From JAFMKE01 sp037624485 (GTDB taxonomy: Bacteria > Bacteroidota > Bacteroidia > Chitinophagales > UBA8649), in NCBI GenBank assembly GCA_037624485.1, contig JASJJC010000001.1, positions 19,884 to 83,883 on the forward strand: 64,000 bases of DNA, in the 5' to 3' direction. Positions 18,352-28,300 of the stretch are shown here, in pieces. Each line of letters begins with the position of its first letter. The first letter of the stretch is position 1. The notes beneath the pieces are model-generated. The model made no database searches, had not been told where the DNA came from, and saw only the letters and a list, made by a program, of their open reading frames with translations. The position numbers and the translations under genes are program-made.

Positions 18352-19365
18352 CTACTGGTGTATCTTTTTTTCCCACTCCCACGCACTTCTCATCATTTCC
18401 TTTAAGGAGTGTTTAACTCGCCACTTTAATACAGATTTTGCCTTTTTGTTATCAGCGTAAATGGCGATTACATCACCAGGTCTGCGATCACCGGTTCGGT
18501 AGTTTATTTTAAGACTTGTTGCTTCTTCAAAAGCTTTAACTAATTCGAGGACACTTACCCCTTCTCCTGAACCTAAATTGAATACTTCGCAAAGATTTGA
18601 ATCACCTTGTTCTATCAGCCATGTTAATGCAAGGGTATGAGCATGAGCAATATCGCAAACGTGAATATAATCTCGAATACATGTGCCATCTCTAGTCGGA
18701 TAATCATTCCCAGCGATAATGAATGTGTCGTGAAGCCCTAATAGAGTTCCTGTTATTCTAGGCACTAAGTTTGGACCATTTCTTTTTGCCTGCTCACCAA
18801 TTAGGCCACTTGGGTGAGCGCCTGCAGGATTGAAATAACGCAACAAACTTGCCTTGCCGCCATATGCTGCCACATAATCTTGAACAATTTGCTCGCCAAT
18901 CACCTTGGTCTGAGCATAAGGGCTTTCTGCTTTTGCTAAGGGACAATTTTCATCAACGGGAAGATTTTCAGCGTTGCCGTAGACCGAACAAGAGGAGGAA
19001 AAGACAAAATTTAAAATATTAAATTCTTTACAGCATTTAAGTACGTTGCTGAGACTAACTAGGTTATTGGTGTAATATTTTAATGGTTCCTGAACAGATT
19101 CATCAACATATTTTAAAGCGGCAAAATGAATGACCCCTCCGATTTCATTTTCTTGAGTAAAAATTGCTTGTGTTGCCTTTAAATCGCATAGGTCGACAGC
19201 ATAGTTCTTCACTTTGATCCCTGTTGTTGATTCAATGCCATCGAGTACCGAGGCATATGAATTTGAAAAGTTATCAATTGAAACAACCTCAAAGCCGTTA
19301 TTTATCAAATTAATAATAGTGTGTGAACCAATATATCCGCAGCCTCCTGTTATTAAAATCTTCAT
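18352..19365 (-). CDS. galE: UDP-glucose 4-epimerase
   Basis: 337 residues, the normal length. GGCGYIGSH at 7-15 binds NAD; SSSCSVYG and YAQTK carry the Ser and Tyr-Lys of the extended SDR active site; and LRYFNPAGAHP is the typical substrate-loop motif. It interconverts UDP-glucose and UDP-galactose. It is the last gene of a minus-strand trio (rfbA, UXS-like, galE) with gaps of 0-1 base, a nucleotide-sugar set feeding cell-surface polysaccharide or lipid A modification. Confidence 0.94.
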   Translation of the reverse strand: MKILITGGCGYIGSHTIINLINNGFEVVSIDNFSNSYASVLDGIESTTGIKVKNYAVDLCDLKATQAIFTQENEIGGVIHFAALKYVDESVQEPLKYYTNNLVSLSNVLKCCKEFNILNFVFSSSCSVYGNAENLPVDENCPLAKAESPYAQTKVIGEQIVQDYVAAYGGKASLLRYFNPAGAHPSGLIGEQAKRNGPNLVPRITGTLLGLHDTFIIAGNDYPTRDGTCIRDYIHVCDIAHAHTLALTWLIEQGDSNLCEVFNLGSGEGVSVLELVKAFEEATSLKINYRTGDRRPGDVIAIYADNKKAKSVLKWRVKHSLKEMMRSAWEWEKKIHQ

Positions 19366-20307
19366 CTATTTACCGTAAAACTTAATACCATTCTCTAAAA
19401 TTCGCTTAACTCCTTCTTGAATAGGAAGTAAATCTCTACCCAACAGTTTTCTCATTTTTTCAATGTCTGGCTTTCTTTTTTTCATGTCACCTTCCTTTAG
19501 AGCAGGTAAATGAATCAATTTAGATTTAGATCCGGTAACATCAATAATAATTTTGGCTAACTGAAGCACTGTGACTTCAAAATCGTTCCCAATATTAACC
19601 GTATCGTTGATGTAATGACCATGTTCAAAACTACTGAGGCAGGCATCAATATTGTCATCAACAAAACAGAAGGTTCTTGTCTGAAGCCCATCACCAAAAA
19701 TGGTGATATCCTCATCTTTACTTGCTGCCGCAATAAATTTACTCATTACAAAATCAGTACTTTGCTTAGGGCCGTAGGTATTAAAGAATCTAAATATGGT
19801 GTAATCTAAATCAAATTCTTGCTTATAACTTCGTAAAAAAGCTTCGCCTACATTTTTTACTACTGCGTATGGAAGCCTACTATTTAGAGGAGTAGTCGCT
19901 TCGTTTTGAGGATGTTCTATAGGCTCTCCATAAACCTCAGAAGACGATGCGAAGAAAACACGTTTCACATCAGTGTTTTTGGAAAGATCTAACACATTTT
20001 TAATGCCGATAATATCGTCTAATACCATTTTCGGGTTGTCCAAAGTTCTTTGCACCCCAACCACAGCAGCATAATGAAAGACGTAGTCAAATTTATAGGC
20101 TAACATAACAGATGAGATGTCTTGGAAGTTATTGCAATCGGCTTTAATGAAACGCAAAGAATCAGATTTGATATTATCTAACCTTCTTGTATCTCCTGTT
20201 AACAAATTATCAACTACGACAACTTGGTGGTTCGTTGTATTTAAAAGTCTTTCAGCAAGGCTACTCCCAATAAATCCAGCACCCCCGGTAATTAAAATTT
20301 TGGCCAT
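19366..20307 (-). CDS. NAD-dependent sugar epimerase/dehydratase, UDP-glucuronate decarboxylase-like
   Basis: 313 residues of the extended SDR family: GGAGFIGSSLAE at the N-terminus, SSSEVYGEP, YAVVK (catalytic Tyr and Lys), and RFFNTYGPKQ. The C-terminal KKRKPDIEKMRKLLG resembles the KRKPDI element of UDP-glucuronic acid decarboxylases (UXS) more than the RmlB dehydratases, and the protein is shorter than RmlB. It may therefore make UDP-xylose or act on a related sugar, but 4-epimerase or dehydratase activity cannot be excluded. Its stop abuts galE, and it begins 1 base after rfbA ends. Confidence 0.78.
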   Translation of the reverse strand: MAKILITGGAGFIGSSLAERLLNTTNHQVVVVDNLLTGDTRRLDNIKSDSLRFIKADCNNFQDISSVMLAYKFDYVFHYAAVVGVQRTLDNPKMVLDDIIGIKNVLDLSKNTDVKRVFFASSSEVYGEPIEHPQNEATTPLNSRLPYAVVKNVGEAFLRSYKQEFDLDYTIFRFFNTYGPKQSTDFVMSKFIAAASKDEDITIFGDGLQTRTFCFVDDNIDACLSSFEHGHYINDTVNIGNDFEVTVLQLAKIIIDVTGSKSKLIHLPALKEGDMKKRKPDIEKMRKLLGRDLLPIQEGVKRILENGIKFYGK

Positions 20308-20308
20308 A

Positions 20309-21169
20309 TTATTTGATTAAATTCATTAGGTATTCCCCATAACCACTTTTTAGTAATGGCTTGGCTAAATCTTCTAATTGTTTTTTATTTATAAATCCTT
20401 GAATATAAGCTTCTTCTTCAATACACCCTATTTTTAGTCCTTGCCTTTCCTCGATGACTTGAACAAATTGAGTAGCCTGCATTAATGAATTGAATGTGCC
20501 CGTATCTAACCAAGCGGTTCCTCTATCCAGAATTCCTACACTTAACTTGTTTTGCTTTAAGTACTCCTTATTTACATCGGTTATCTCGTATTCCCCTCGA
20601 TGACTTGGTTTAATTTTTTTAGCTATTTCCACTACGTTGTTGTCGTAAAAATATAAACCAGGGACTGCATAATTAGACTTTGGCGAACTTGGTTTTTCTT
20701 CTATTGAAATGGCTTTTAAGTCATCGTCAAATTCAACCACTCCATATCTTTCAGGGTCACTGACATGGTAGGCATAAATAACGCCACCATCGGGATTATT
20801 GTTGCTTTGTAAAAGCTTTCGCAAACCTGAACCGTAAAAAATATTGTCGCCAAGAATTAATGCGCATTTATCTTTTCCAATAAAGTCTTCGCCAATAACA
20901 AAGGCTTGAGCTAAGCCATTGGGTTCATGCTGGACCGCATAGCTAAGCTTGCAACCAAATTGCTCTCCTGAACCTAATAGCTTTTCGAAATTCGGCAAAT
21001 CATGGGGGGTAGAGATGATTAAAATTTCATTTATTCCTGCCTGCATCAATGTGGATAAAGGGTAGTAAATCATGGGCTTATCGTAGATAGGCATGATTTG
21101 TTTACTGATTGCATAGGTTATCGGATACAATCGCGTTCCTGAACCTCCAGCTAGTATAATTCCTTTCAT
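20309..21169 (-). CDS. rfbA: Glucose-1-phosphate thymidylyltransferase
   Basis: 286 residues with the nucleotidyltransferase signature GGSGTRLYPIT at 8-18, KPMIYYPLSTLM, the metal-binding LGDNIFYGSG, and DRGTAWLDTGTF. It joins dTTP and glucose-1-phosphate to dTDP-glucose, the first step to dTDP-rhamnose and other deoxysugars. rfbB, C and D are not in the window; here it instead heads an operon with UXS-like and galE genes. Confidence 0.93.
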   Translation of the reverse strand: MKGIILAGGSGTRLYPITYAISKQIMPIYDKPMIYYPLSTLMQAGINEILIISTPHDLPNFEKLLGSGEQFGCKLSYAVQHEPNGLAQAFVIGEDFIGKDKCALILGDNIFYGSGLRKLLQSNNNPDGGVIYAYHVSDPERYGVVEFDDDLKAISIEEKPSSPKSNYAVPGLYFYDNNVVEIAKKIKPSHRGEYEITDVNKEYLKQNKLSVGILDRGTAWLDTGTFNSLMQATQFVQVIEERQGLKIGCIEEEAYIQGFINKKQLEDLAKPLLKSGYGEYLMNLIK

Positions 21170-21225
21170 AACAATTGTAAATATAGTACATTGAAAGAAG
21201 TATAGAAAGCAATAAAGAAAAGTAG

Positions 21226-21254
21226 TTGGTTTAAATGGGATATTTTTAACTTTG
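21226..21254 (+). promoter_or_regulatory. Promoter for the menG-porT operon
   Basis: TTG at 21226-21228 and TAACTTTG at 21247-21254 fit the -33/-7 consensus, 33 bases before the TTG start codon. Confidence 0.5.
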
Positions 21255-21286
21255 TATTATATTTTTAAAACCATAATTGATAAATA

Positions 21287-22015
21287 TTGAACGAGCACGT
21301 AAAGCCTTACCACAAAGACGGTGAGGGGAAGAAGGAAGAAGTCGAACAGATGTTTGACAATATCGCACATCGGTATGATTTTTTGAATCATTTGCTATCT
21401 GCAGGGATAGATAGATTATGGAGAAAAAAAGCGATTAAACATATTGGAAGGTATAGTCCTAAATGTGTTATGGACATGGCAACAGGTACGGGAGATTTTG
21501 CGTTTGATGCGGCAAATATGCTTGAATTGGATAAGATTGTGGCTCTAGATTTAAGTGAAGAGATGTTGGCTATTGGCCGAAAAAAAATGAAGAAGAATAG
21601 GCATAACATCATTGAATTTGTGAAAGGAGACAGTGAAAACTTGAATTATGAATCAAATTCATTTGATGCAATGACGGCTGGTTTTGGTGTTAGAAATTTT
21701 GAAAATTTAGAGAAAGGGCTTCGTGAAATGTATCGGGTACTAAAACCTGGTGCACCATTGGTTATTCTTGAGGTTTCTCAACCCAACAATAAATTTTTAA
21801 AAGCGATATTCAGTGTCTACTTTAAGGGTATTCTTCCGCTCGTAGGTCGCCTTTTTAGCAAGGATCACAGAGCTTATACTTACCTTCCAGAATCGGTTGA
21901 AGCATTCCCAAAAGGAGAAGATTTTGTAAAAATCTTGAAAAAAATGGGCTATTCAAATGCTAAACATCAAGCATTAACGTTAGGAATATGCGCAATGTAC
22001 ATATGCGAAAAATAA
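21287..22015 (+). CDS. ubiE: Demethylmenaquinone/ubiquinone methyltransferase
   Basis: 242 residues with a TTG start (TTG AAC GAG); the codon just two before it in frame is a stop, so no longer form is possible. Motifs are FDNIAHRYDFLNHLLS, DMATGTGDFA (SAM-binding motif I), GFGVRNFENLEKGLREMYRVLKPG (residues about 146-169) and LEVSQP. This is the C-methyltransferase UbiE/MenG, in Bacteroidota almost certainly acting on demethylmenaquinone. It overlaps porT by 13 bases, an arrangement seen in other Bacteroidota. Confidence 0.93.
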   Translation: MNEHVKPYHKDGEGKKEEVEQMFDNIAHRYDFLNHLLSAGIDRLWRKKAIKHIGRYSPKCVMDMATGTGDFAFDAANMLELDKIVALDLSEEMLAIGRKKMKKNRHNIIEFVKGDSENLNYESNSFDAMTAGFGVRNFENLEKGLREMYRVLKPGAPLVILEVSQPNNKFLKAIFSVYFKGILPLVGRLFSKDHRAYTYLPESVEAFPKGEDFVKILKKMGYSNAKHQALTLGICAMYICEK

Positions 22016-22689
22016 TTTTAACCATATTATCCGTGTTTTTATTCTCTGGAATTCATGCACAAATGAATTACCTTGAAAAGGGGAATAAGTTAATTTACTT
22101 TGGCATAGCCATTGGGGTTAATTATGGTGATTTTAAAGTAGTTCGTCAACCAAAACTAAATGCTCTTCAAACGGATAGTGTAAAATTAATTAGCTCAAAG
22201 TTTGGTCCCGGGTTCGATTTAGGGATTATTGGAAATGTTCAATTTCACAAGTATTGGGACCTAAGATTAGTTCCTACCTTAAGTTTTTCCGATAAATCTA
22301 TCGAGTTTACCGACCAAGATAATCGAGTAAACACAAAAACGGTCTCCTCCATTTATTTAAGCATGCCACTGTATCTGAGATATAAATCAAAACCTATAAA
22401 GGATTTTAGGTTTTTTGTATTGGGCGGTTTGCGTTATAATTATGACCTTAACTCGAACTCAAACGAGAGAAACACAGAGACACAGTTGTTAGTCAATAAA
22501 CATGATGTTGGCGCAGAAATGGGTCTTGGCTTTCAGATTTTTTTCCCGAGTTTTGTCCTATCACCGGAAATCAAAGTTTATCATAGTCTGAGTAATATTA
22601 AAAGGCCCAATGATGCATTAATTTATTCAAGAGCTATTGATAAAATGTTCTCCAGAATATTTACACTCACTTTTAATTTGGAGGGATAA
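22003..22689 (+). CDS. porT: PorT-like outer-membrane beta-barrel, type IX secretion
   Basis: 228 residues from ATG 22003 with a signal peptide (IILTILSVFLFSGIHAQ). The body has the PorT outline: FGIAIGVNYGDFKVV near the mature N-terminus, GPGFDLGIIGN, LRLVPTLSF, and a C-terminal aromatic strand. PorT family proteins are needed for the type IX secretion system that exports gliding adhesins and enzymes. The position right behind menG supports the call. An in-frame ATG at 21988 would add five residues before the signal peptide. It shares a TAATG overlap with the next gene. Confidence 0.8.
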   Translation: MRKIILTILSVFLFSGIHAQMNYLEKGNKLIYFGIAIGVNYGDFKVVRQPKLNALQTDSVKLISSKFGPGFDLGIIGNVQFHKYWDLRLVPTLSFSDKSIEFTDQDNRVNTKTVSSIYLSMPLYLRYKSKPIKDFRFFVLGGLRYNYDLNSNSNERNTETQLLVNKHDVGAEMGLGFQIFFPSFVLSPEIKVYHSLSNIKRPNDALIYSRAIDKMFSRIFTLTFNLEG

Positions 22690-23312
22690 TGCCCATTATT
22701 TATCAGGACGAGTCGGATTCCCATCAACTGTTGGTTTGGAAGATTACAGAATCTTTGGATTTTTTCGCAAAAGAACTTCAGTTAAATAAACAAGAGAAAG
22801 AAGAATTGGGAAACATAACCTACGCCTCAAGGATTTTAGAATGGACTGCTGCTCGGTATGTCCAAAGAAGACTCTGTCCAAATGGACTTAAAAAAGATCA
22901 TTGGGGGAAGCCTCATCTTTTAGATGATAATGGCTTTATTTCAATTGCCCATTGCAAGGGTTATGCTGCAGCAGTTTATTCTGTTTCCCAATCGGTTGGC
23001 ATTGATATTGAACCCATTAATGATAAGGTGCAACGAATTGCCCCAAAATTTTTAAATGAAAAAGAGCTTAATGATATTGGCCATGAAGGTACAAGCGAAT
23101 ATTTTATAATGTATTGGAGTATAAAGGAAGCTGTTTACAAATGGTATGGTAAGAAGCAACTCAGTTTTAAGAATAATATCAATATTCTAAATTTTAATCG
23201 AGAAGAAAAAATAGCTGAGGTATTGTTTACCAAGGATACTGTTAAGCATCTGCATCAAGTAAAATGTAAAAAAATCGACAATATTATTTTGGCTCATACT
23301 ACAGAATTTTAA
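22689..23312 (+). CDS. 4'-phosphopantetheinyl transferase superfamily protein
   Basis: 207 residues. The signature GIDIEPI and the downstream YWSIKEAVYKWYGK (WxxKEAxxK) supply the magnesium and CoA-binding acidic residues. It transfers phosphopantetheine from CoA to a carrier protein. It is of the Sfp/HetI/AcpT type, not the short AcpS type. The ATG overlaps the porT stop, so the gene is likely co-expressed with menG and porT. The acceptor protein is not evident in the window. Confidence 0.88.
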   Translation: MPIIYQDESDSHQLLVWKITESLDFFAKELQLNKQEKEELGNITYASRILEWTAARYVQRRLCPNGLKKDHWGKPHLLDDNGFISIAHCKGYAAAVYSVSQSVGIDIEPINDKVQRIAPKFLNEKELNDIGHEGTSEYFIMYWSIKEAVYKWYGKKQLSFKNNINILNFNREEKIAEVLFTKDTVKHLHQVKCKKIDNIILAHTTEF

Positions 23313-23408
23313 CATTTATCAGTTAAATTAGTCAATCTAGTTCCTATCTTAGCTATAGAAAAACTTTTTTTTACCTTTTCGGTTATTACTTAAACCACCA
23401 GACTAAAC

Positions 23409-24119
23409 ATGAAAAATTATTTTTTATTAATTATATCCATTGCATTGCTAAGTATTGGCGCTTGTAAAGAAGAACAAGGTGAGGGTGATTTGAATATGAA
23501 ATACGCCGCAACATTAAACGGTGGAAACTTAGAACTAAATCAAACCTATTTATTGAATGGAGATTCTGTTTATTTTACCTTAATTCAATATTATATTTGT
23601 GACGCGAGTATCAGTGATAAAGACGGCATTACCTCTCTAGCGTTAAAGGATGTTGCTTTCATCGATTTCTCTGAGCCCTCTTCCTTAGATTACAATTTCA
23701 CATTAGATGCAGCAGCATACAAAAATCCAACATATACTGTCGGCTTGAGTGATGAGCGCGGAGCCACTGACCCAAGTTCATATGCTAGCGACCACCCAAT
23801 GAGCCTCAATAGAAGTATGTATTGGCTTATGGCTAATGCCTATGTTTACTTTAAAATAGAAGGTTTTAGGATTAAAAATGGTATAGATGAGCCGCTTGTT
23901 TATCACGTGGGCATGGATGGGTTCTCCCAAAACAAGGAAGTCCCTCAATCATTTACAATAAACAAGGGGAATTCGACAACACTTATCACCACGCTTGATT
24001 TGAATGAAGTGTTTGCCAATATTAATTTTACTACAGAACCGGAGACACATACGATGAACAATATGCCTTTGGCTCAAAAGTTGATGAATAATTTTGTTAA
24101 TGCTTTAACGACAAACTAA
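23409..24119 (+). CDS. MbnP-like copper-associated lipoprotein
   Basis: 236 residues. The lipoprotein signal MKNYFLLIISIALLSIGAC places the lipidated Cys at residue 19. The body matches the MbnP family: an N-terminal NLELNQTYLLNGDSVYFTLIQYYI region, SDHPMSLN with a conserved His, and MYWLMANAYVYFKIEG with Trp139. In characterised MbnP, a tryptophan in this kind of motif is oxidised to kynurenine by the partner MbnH and helps bind copper. The gene immediately before a diheme peroxidase in the same direction is the usual pairing. Copper binding here is inferred. Confidence 0.8.
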   Translation: MKNYFLLIISIALLSIGACKEEQGEGDLNMKYAATLNGGNLELNQTYLLNGDSVYFTLIQYYICDASISDKDGITSLALKDVAFIDFSEPSSLDYNFTLDAAAYKNPTYTVGLSDERGATDPSSYASDHPMSLNRSMYWLMANAYVYFKIEGFRIKNGIDEPLVYHVGMDGFSQNKEVPQSFTINKGNSTTLITTLDLNEVFANINFTTEPETHTMNNMPLAQKLMNNFVNALTTN

Positions 24120-25198
24120 TTTTACATTCCTTAATCAAATTCGCAGCATTTTTTATTCTCCTTCTAACCTTTGTTTTTAGCGGGTGCTCTGAAGATGTAA
24201 ATCATAATCAGGATTTTGATGACACCCCTTTTGTTTTCCAAGAGGTGTATCGTTTTCCGGATATCGAGGACCCTTTGGATAATTCAACAACTCTTTCTAA
24301 GGTGAAGTTGGGCAGGAAGCTGTTTTATGATGAACAGATTTCCAAAACAAAGACAATGAGTTGTGGCACTTGCCACAACATATCTAATGGATTTACAGAC
24401 AACGGTTTGGTTTTTTCAATTAATGATATCGGTGCTCCTACAATAAGAAACTCTTCACCTCTTTTTAACTTAGCTTGGACGGATAAGGGCTTTTTCTGGG
24501 ATGGGAGAGTCATGACGCTTGAAGAAGCTATAAATGATGCCATCAATAATGAACAGCATCCAGAGTGGGAGACTACTTTGCTTGATATTCAAGCGGATGA
24601 TACTTACGATTTTGAATTTGCCAAAGCATTTAAAGATGCAAAAGTTGATCAAACAAATGTGGTGAAAGCGATATCAAGCTTTGTAAGAACCCTAATATCA
24701 AAAGATTCTAAATATGATTTAAGTGTCAGGGGGCAAGCGACGCTTACTTCACTTGAACAGGAAGGATTTGATTTAGTGTTTACTACTGAAAGAGGGGATT
24801 GCTTTCATTGCCATGGGGTTTATCCATTTATGACAGATAATGATTTTCATGATAATGGTCTTCAAGACGTTAATGTAATTGCAGCATACGATGATCAAGG
24901 TTTGGGAGGTTTTAATGGGGTTTCAACTGATATTGGAAAAATGAAAGCGCCTCCATTAAGAAATTTATCATACACCGCACCTTATATGCACGATGGACGA
25001 TTGGCTACGCTGGACGAGGTGATTGATTTTTATAGTGAAGGCGTTCATGCTACACCAAACATTGACCCATTGATGAAACAAGCTTTACAAGGTGGTGTCC
25101 AGTTAAATGCGCAAGAAAAAGCTGCATTGAAAGCTTTCTTACTTACTTTAGATGATCCGACTTTTATCAGTAACGAGGATTATCAAAGCCCCTTTTAA
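24119..25198 (+). CDS. MbnH/MauG-like diheme cytochrome c peroxidase family lipoprotein, apparent ATT start
   Basis: 360 residues if started at ATT 24119. Two heme sites are visible, CGTCH at residues 82-86 and CFHCH at 228-232, with the MauG-type surroundings (KLGRKLFYDEQISKTKTMSC, APPLRNLSYTAPYMHDG). The first conventional start in frame is GTG 24245, but that removes a perfect lipoprotein signal (LIKFAAFFILLLTFVFSGC, Cys at residue 23) that is open in the same frame upstream. No ATG, GTG or TTG exists between the preceding in-frame stop (24098) and 24245. ATT at 24119 overlaps the mbnP-like stop as TAATT, the place where TAATG coupling is normal. The likely role is oxidation of the MbnP-like partner in the periplasm. 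Confidence 0.75.
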   Translation: MLHSLIKFAAFFILLLTFVFSGCSEDVNHNQDFDDTPFVFQEVYRFPDIEDPLDNSTTLSKVKLGRKLFYDEQISKTKTMSCGTCHNISNGFTDNGLVFSINDIGAPTIRNSSPLFNLAWTDKGFFWDGRVMTLEEAINDAINNEQHPEWETTLLDIQADDTYDFEFAKAFKDAKVDQTNVVKAISSFVRTLISKDSKYDLSVRGQATLTSLEQEGFDLVFTTERGDCFHCHGVYPFMTDNDFHDNGLQDVNVIAAYDDQGLGGFNGVSTDIGKMKAPPLRNLSYTAPYMHDGRLATLDEVIDFYSEGVHATPNIDPLMKQALQGGVQLNAQEKAALKAFLLTLDDPTFISNEDYQSPF

Positions 25199-25263
25199 GC
25201 AAAGTTAAGATGTATGCTGCTAATTGGATGGAATAATGATATATCTTCTATTTTTACAAGAAG

Positions 25264-25297
25264 CGCATATACTATGCGTTTAGCTCATTTAAATTTG
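25264..25297 (+). promoter_or_regulatory. -7 element and inverted repeat upstream of the helicase-nuclease gene
   Basis: CGCATA (25264-25269), three bases, TATGCG (25273-25278) is a perfect 6-bp inverted repeat, followed 11 bases later by TAAATTTG (25290-25297), a -7 match, 16 bases before the ATG. The repeat covers the region where the -33 element should be, so it could be an operator. No regulator is known. Confidence 0.35.
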
Positions 25298-25313
25298 CCC
25301 TTAAAAATCAATT

Positions 25314-28300
25314 ATGCATTCTGCAACATTTAGCTTCACCGACGAATACAATAAATTAAATCCGGCTCAAAAAAAAGCAGTGGAAACCACCGAAGGCCCT
25401 GTTTTAGTTGTGGCTGGTCCTGGAACGGGGAAAACTCAAATCCTAGCGGCAAGAATAGGAAATATTCTAGATAAGGGCCTTGCCTCTTCGGAAAATATTT
25501 TGTGCCTTACCTACACAGATGCTGGAGTTACGGCCATGCGAAAGCGATTGATTAAATTCATTGGAGCAGAAGCTTACAAGGTTAATATTCATACTTTCCA
25601 TAGTTTTTGTAATAAGGTTATTCAGGATAATCCCGAAATGTTCGGTTTTGGTGAAATGGAACCGATAACGGATATTGAGGAAATTGAGTTGCTCGAAAAG
25701 CTGATTGATGGATTGAAGAAAGATAATGTTTTAAAACGATGGAGAGGAGACCTATACTATGATGTAAAAAGGCTAAAAGGGCTCTTTTCGACGATGAAAC
25801 GAGAGAATTTTACTGCTGACATAATTGAAAAACATATAGAGGAATATATAGCTAGTTTGCCAGAGAAGAAGGAGTATATATATCAAACCACTAGAAAGGA
25901 TGGTTCTTACAAAAAAGGCGATTTGAAACAGAAGCTAATTGATGCTGAAGTTAAAAAATATTCAAGTACAATTGCTGCTGCTAAGTTATTTGAGACCTAT
26001 CAAAAACTAAAGCAAGAGGCAAATCGCTATGACTACGATGATATGATTTTAGATGTCATGCAGGCTTTTCAGCAAAATGAATGGTTACTTAGTCGTTATC
26101 AAGAGCAATTTCAATATTTTTTAGTGGATGAGTATCAAGATACTAATGGTGCTCAAAATGAAATCTTACGATTGTTGTATTCCTTTTGGGAGAAACCAAA
26201 CGTATTCGTAGTAGGCGATGATGATCAGAGTATCTATAGATTTCAAGGGGCTAATCTGGATAATATTGTTCATTTTCATCAGGATACTTTGGCAGGTTTG
26301 CCTATAGAAGAGCAAAAGGAAAGAGTAATCGTATTGAAACATAATTATCGTTCCACAAAAGAAATATTGCAGCTCTCTGCAGAAAGTATTGAGCACAATG
26401 AGGAGCGCCTAGTCCATCAGCTAAAGAAGCTAGAATTGGATAAGAATTTGGATGCATCTGGCGACGTGGCTCAAAACAATACGATCAAACCTCGACTGAG
26501 AATTTACCCAAATCCTAGCCATGAAATCGCGGATGTGGCCAATCAAATCATCGAACTAAAGGCAAAGGGAGTTGATTTACACGAGATAGGTGTTTTGTAC
26601 TACCAACATAAACAAGCTGAGGAGTTGCAGCAATGCTTAAACCAGAAAAACATCCCTGTCCATACCAAGAAAGTCATTAACGTGTTGGACGAACGCTTGA
26701 CCAATAATCTGTTAGATGTCTTTAGATATATTGTGGACGAAAGTAGAATAGCTCATAGTCGAGAAGACTTGTTATTTAACCTCCTTAATTATCCCTTCTT
26801 TAATATTAAAGCAATACAAGTATCCAGGTTGAGTTTTGAGCTAAGGGAAAGTCGATACAGCAATCCAAAGACAACCTGGCGTGAAGCCCTTATGAAATTA
26901 GAAAAGATATTTGACGAACAAAGCGTTCAAAATATTCAGGAGGTTGCAGCATTGACTAATAAATGGCAAAAAGATCTGCAGGAGAAGCCTGTTCAGTTGC
27001 TATTCCAAACGATCTTGGATGACCTTAAAGTCTTAGATTATATAAAAAAACATCGAGAAAAAGTATGGCTTTTACAAGAGTTAAAAACGATTTTTGATTA
27101 CATAAAACAAGAAAATCAGAGAAGGCCAAATTTGAGTGTGGCTGAATTGCTAGAGGGAATTGACCAATTGAGAAAGTATAAAATTTCTCTCCCTTTTGTT
27201 AAGTCATCTTATGCCGAAGAGGCAGTGCAAATGACTACGGTGCATAGTGCAAAAGGCTTGGAGTATGAATATGTATTTTTGATTGGCTGCGGCAGTAGCT
27301 TATGGGAGAAGCGAAAAACGAATAACAGAGGATTTAAGCTTCCAGAAGGATTGTTTGAGCATGTATCAGATGAATCTAGACATGAGGATCTTAGGCGCTT
27401 ATTTTTTGTTGCTATCACCAGAGCTAAGCAACATCTTCAGATTAGTTATTTTGATCATGACCTGAATGGCAAGGAATTACTGGCTTCAACTTTGGTGACA
27501 GAGATTCAGGAGAACACTGATTTACTCATTGAGGAAAAGCAATTGAACGATGAAGAAATTTTTGAGTTTAACATTCTCCAATTGATGCAAGAGAAAATCT
27601 CTCCGGAATTGATAGAGGAAAATATGCTCAAAAAACGCTTGGAAAAATATGCCATGAGTGTTACTCACCTCAATAATTATTTGAAATGTCCTTTACAATT
27701 CTATTATCATAATTTTATTCAAATCCCGCAAGCCAAGAATGAGCATATGGCATTTGGTAGTGCAGTGCATGACTCGATTGAGTTGTTGTTTAAGGAAATG
27801 AAAGAAAGAGGTGATGTCTTTCCCAGTGTTGTAGAGTTTGTAGAGATAGGTAAAAAGCAAATGTATAAACAGCAGGATAGCTTTACGAAAAAGCAATACA
27901 AGCAACGATTAAATTATATAGAGAATTTCTTTCCAGCTTATTACAAGGAGTATATAAATTCTTGGAGTAAAGAAGTGAACTTTGAAAAGAAAATGGTGGC
28001 GGTTTACAAGGATATCAACTTAACTGGTAAGATTGATAAGCTAGAATTTGATAAGAATAATGTTGTCTTAGTGGATTATAAGACTGGGATGTTCGGAAAC
28101 GAAAAGAAGCCAAGCTTAAGAGGACCCAAAGAAGCATTAAAGCCTGGAAAGGAACCTAGTTTTGAAGATGAATTTGGAGGAAACTATTGGCGTCAAGCTG
28201 TGTTTTATAAAATTTTGATTCAAAATAGTACAAGCATAGATCAACGAAATTGGAGTTTAGAAAGAACAGAGTTTGACTTTGTAGAGCCTGAGCCTAATAC

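Noticed and set aside
24245..25198. GTG start for the diheme peroxidase
   Set aside because: It removes a clear in-frame lipoprotein signal sequence upstream; the heme protein must be exported to be assembled.
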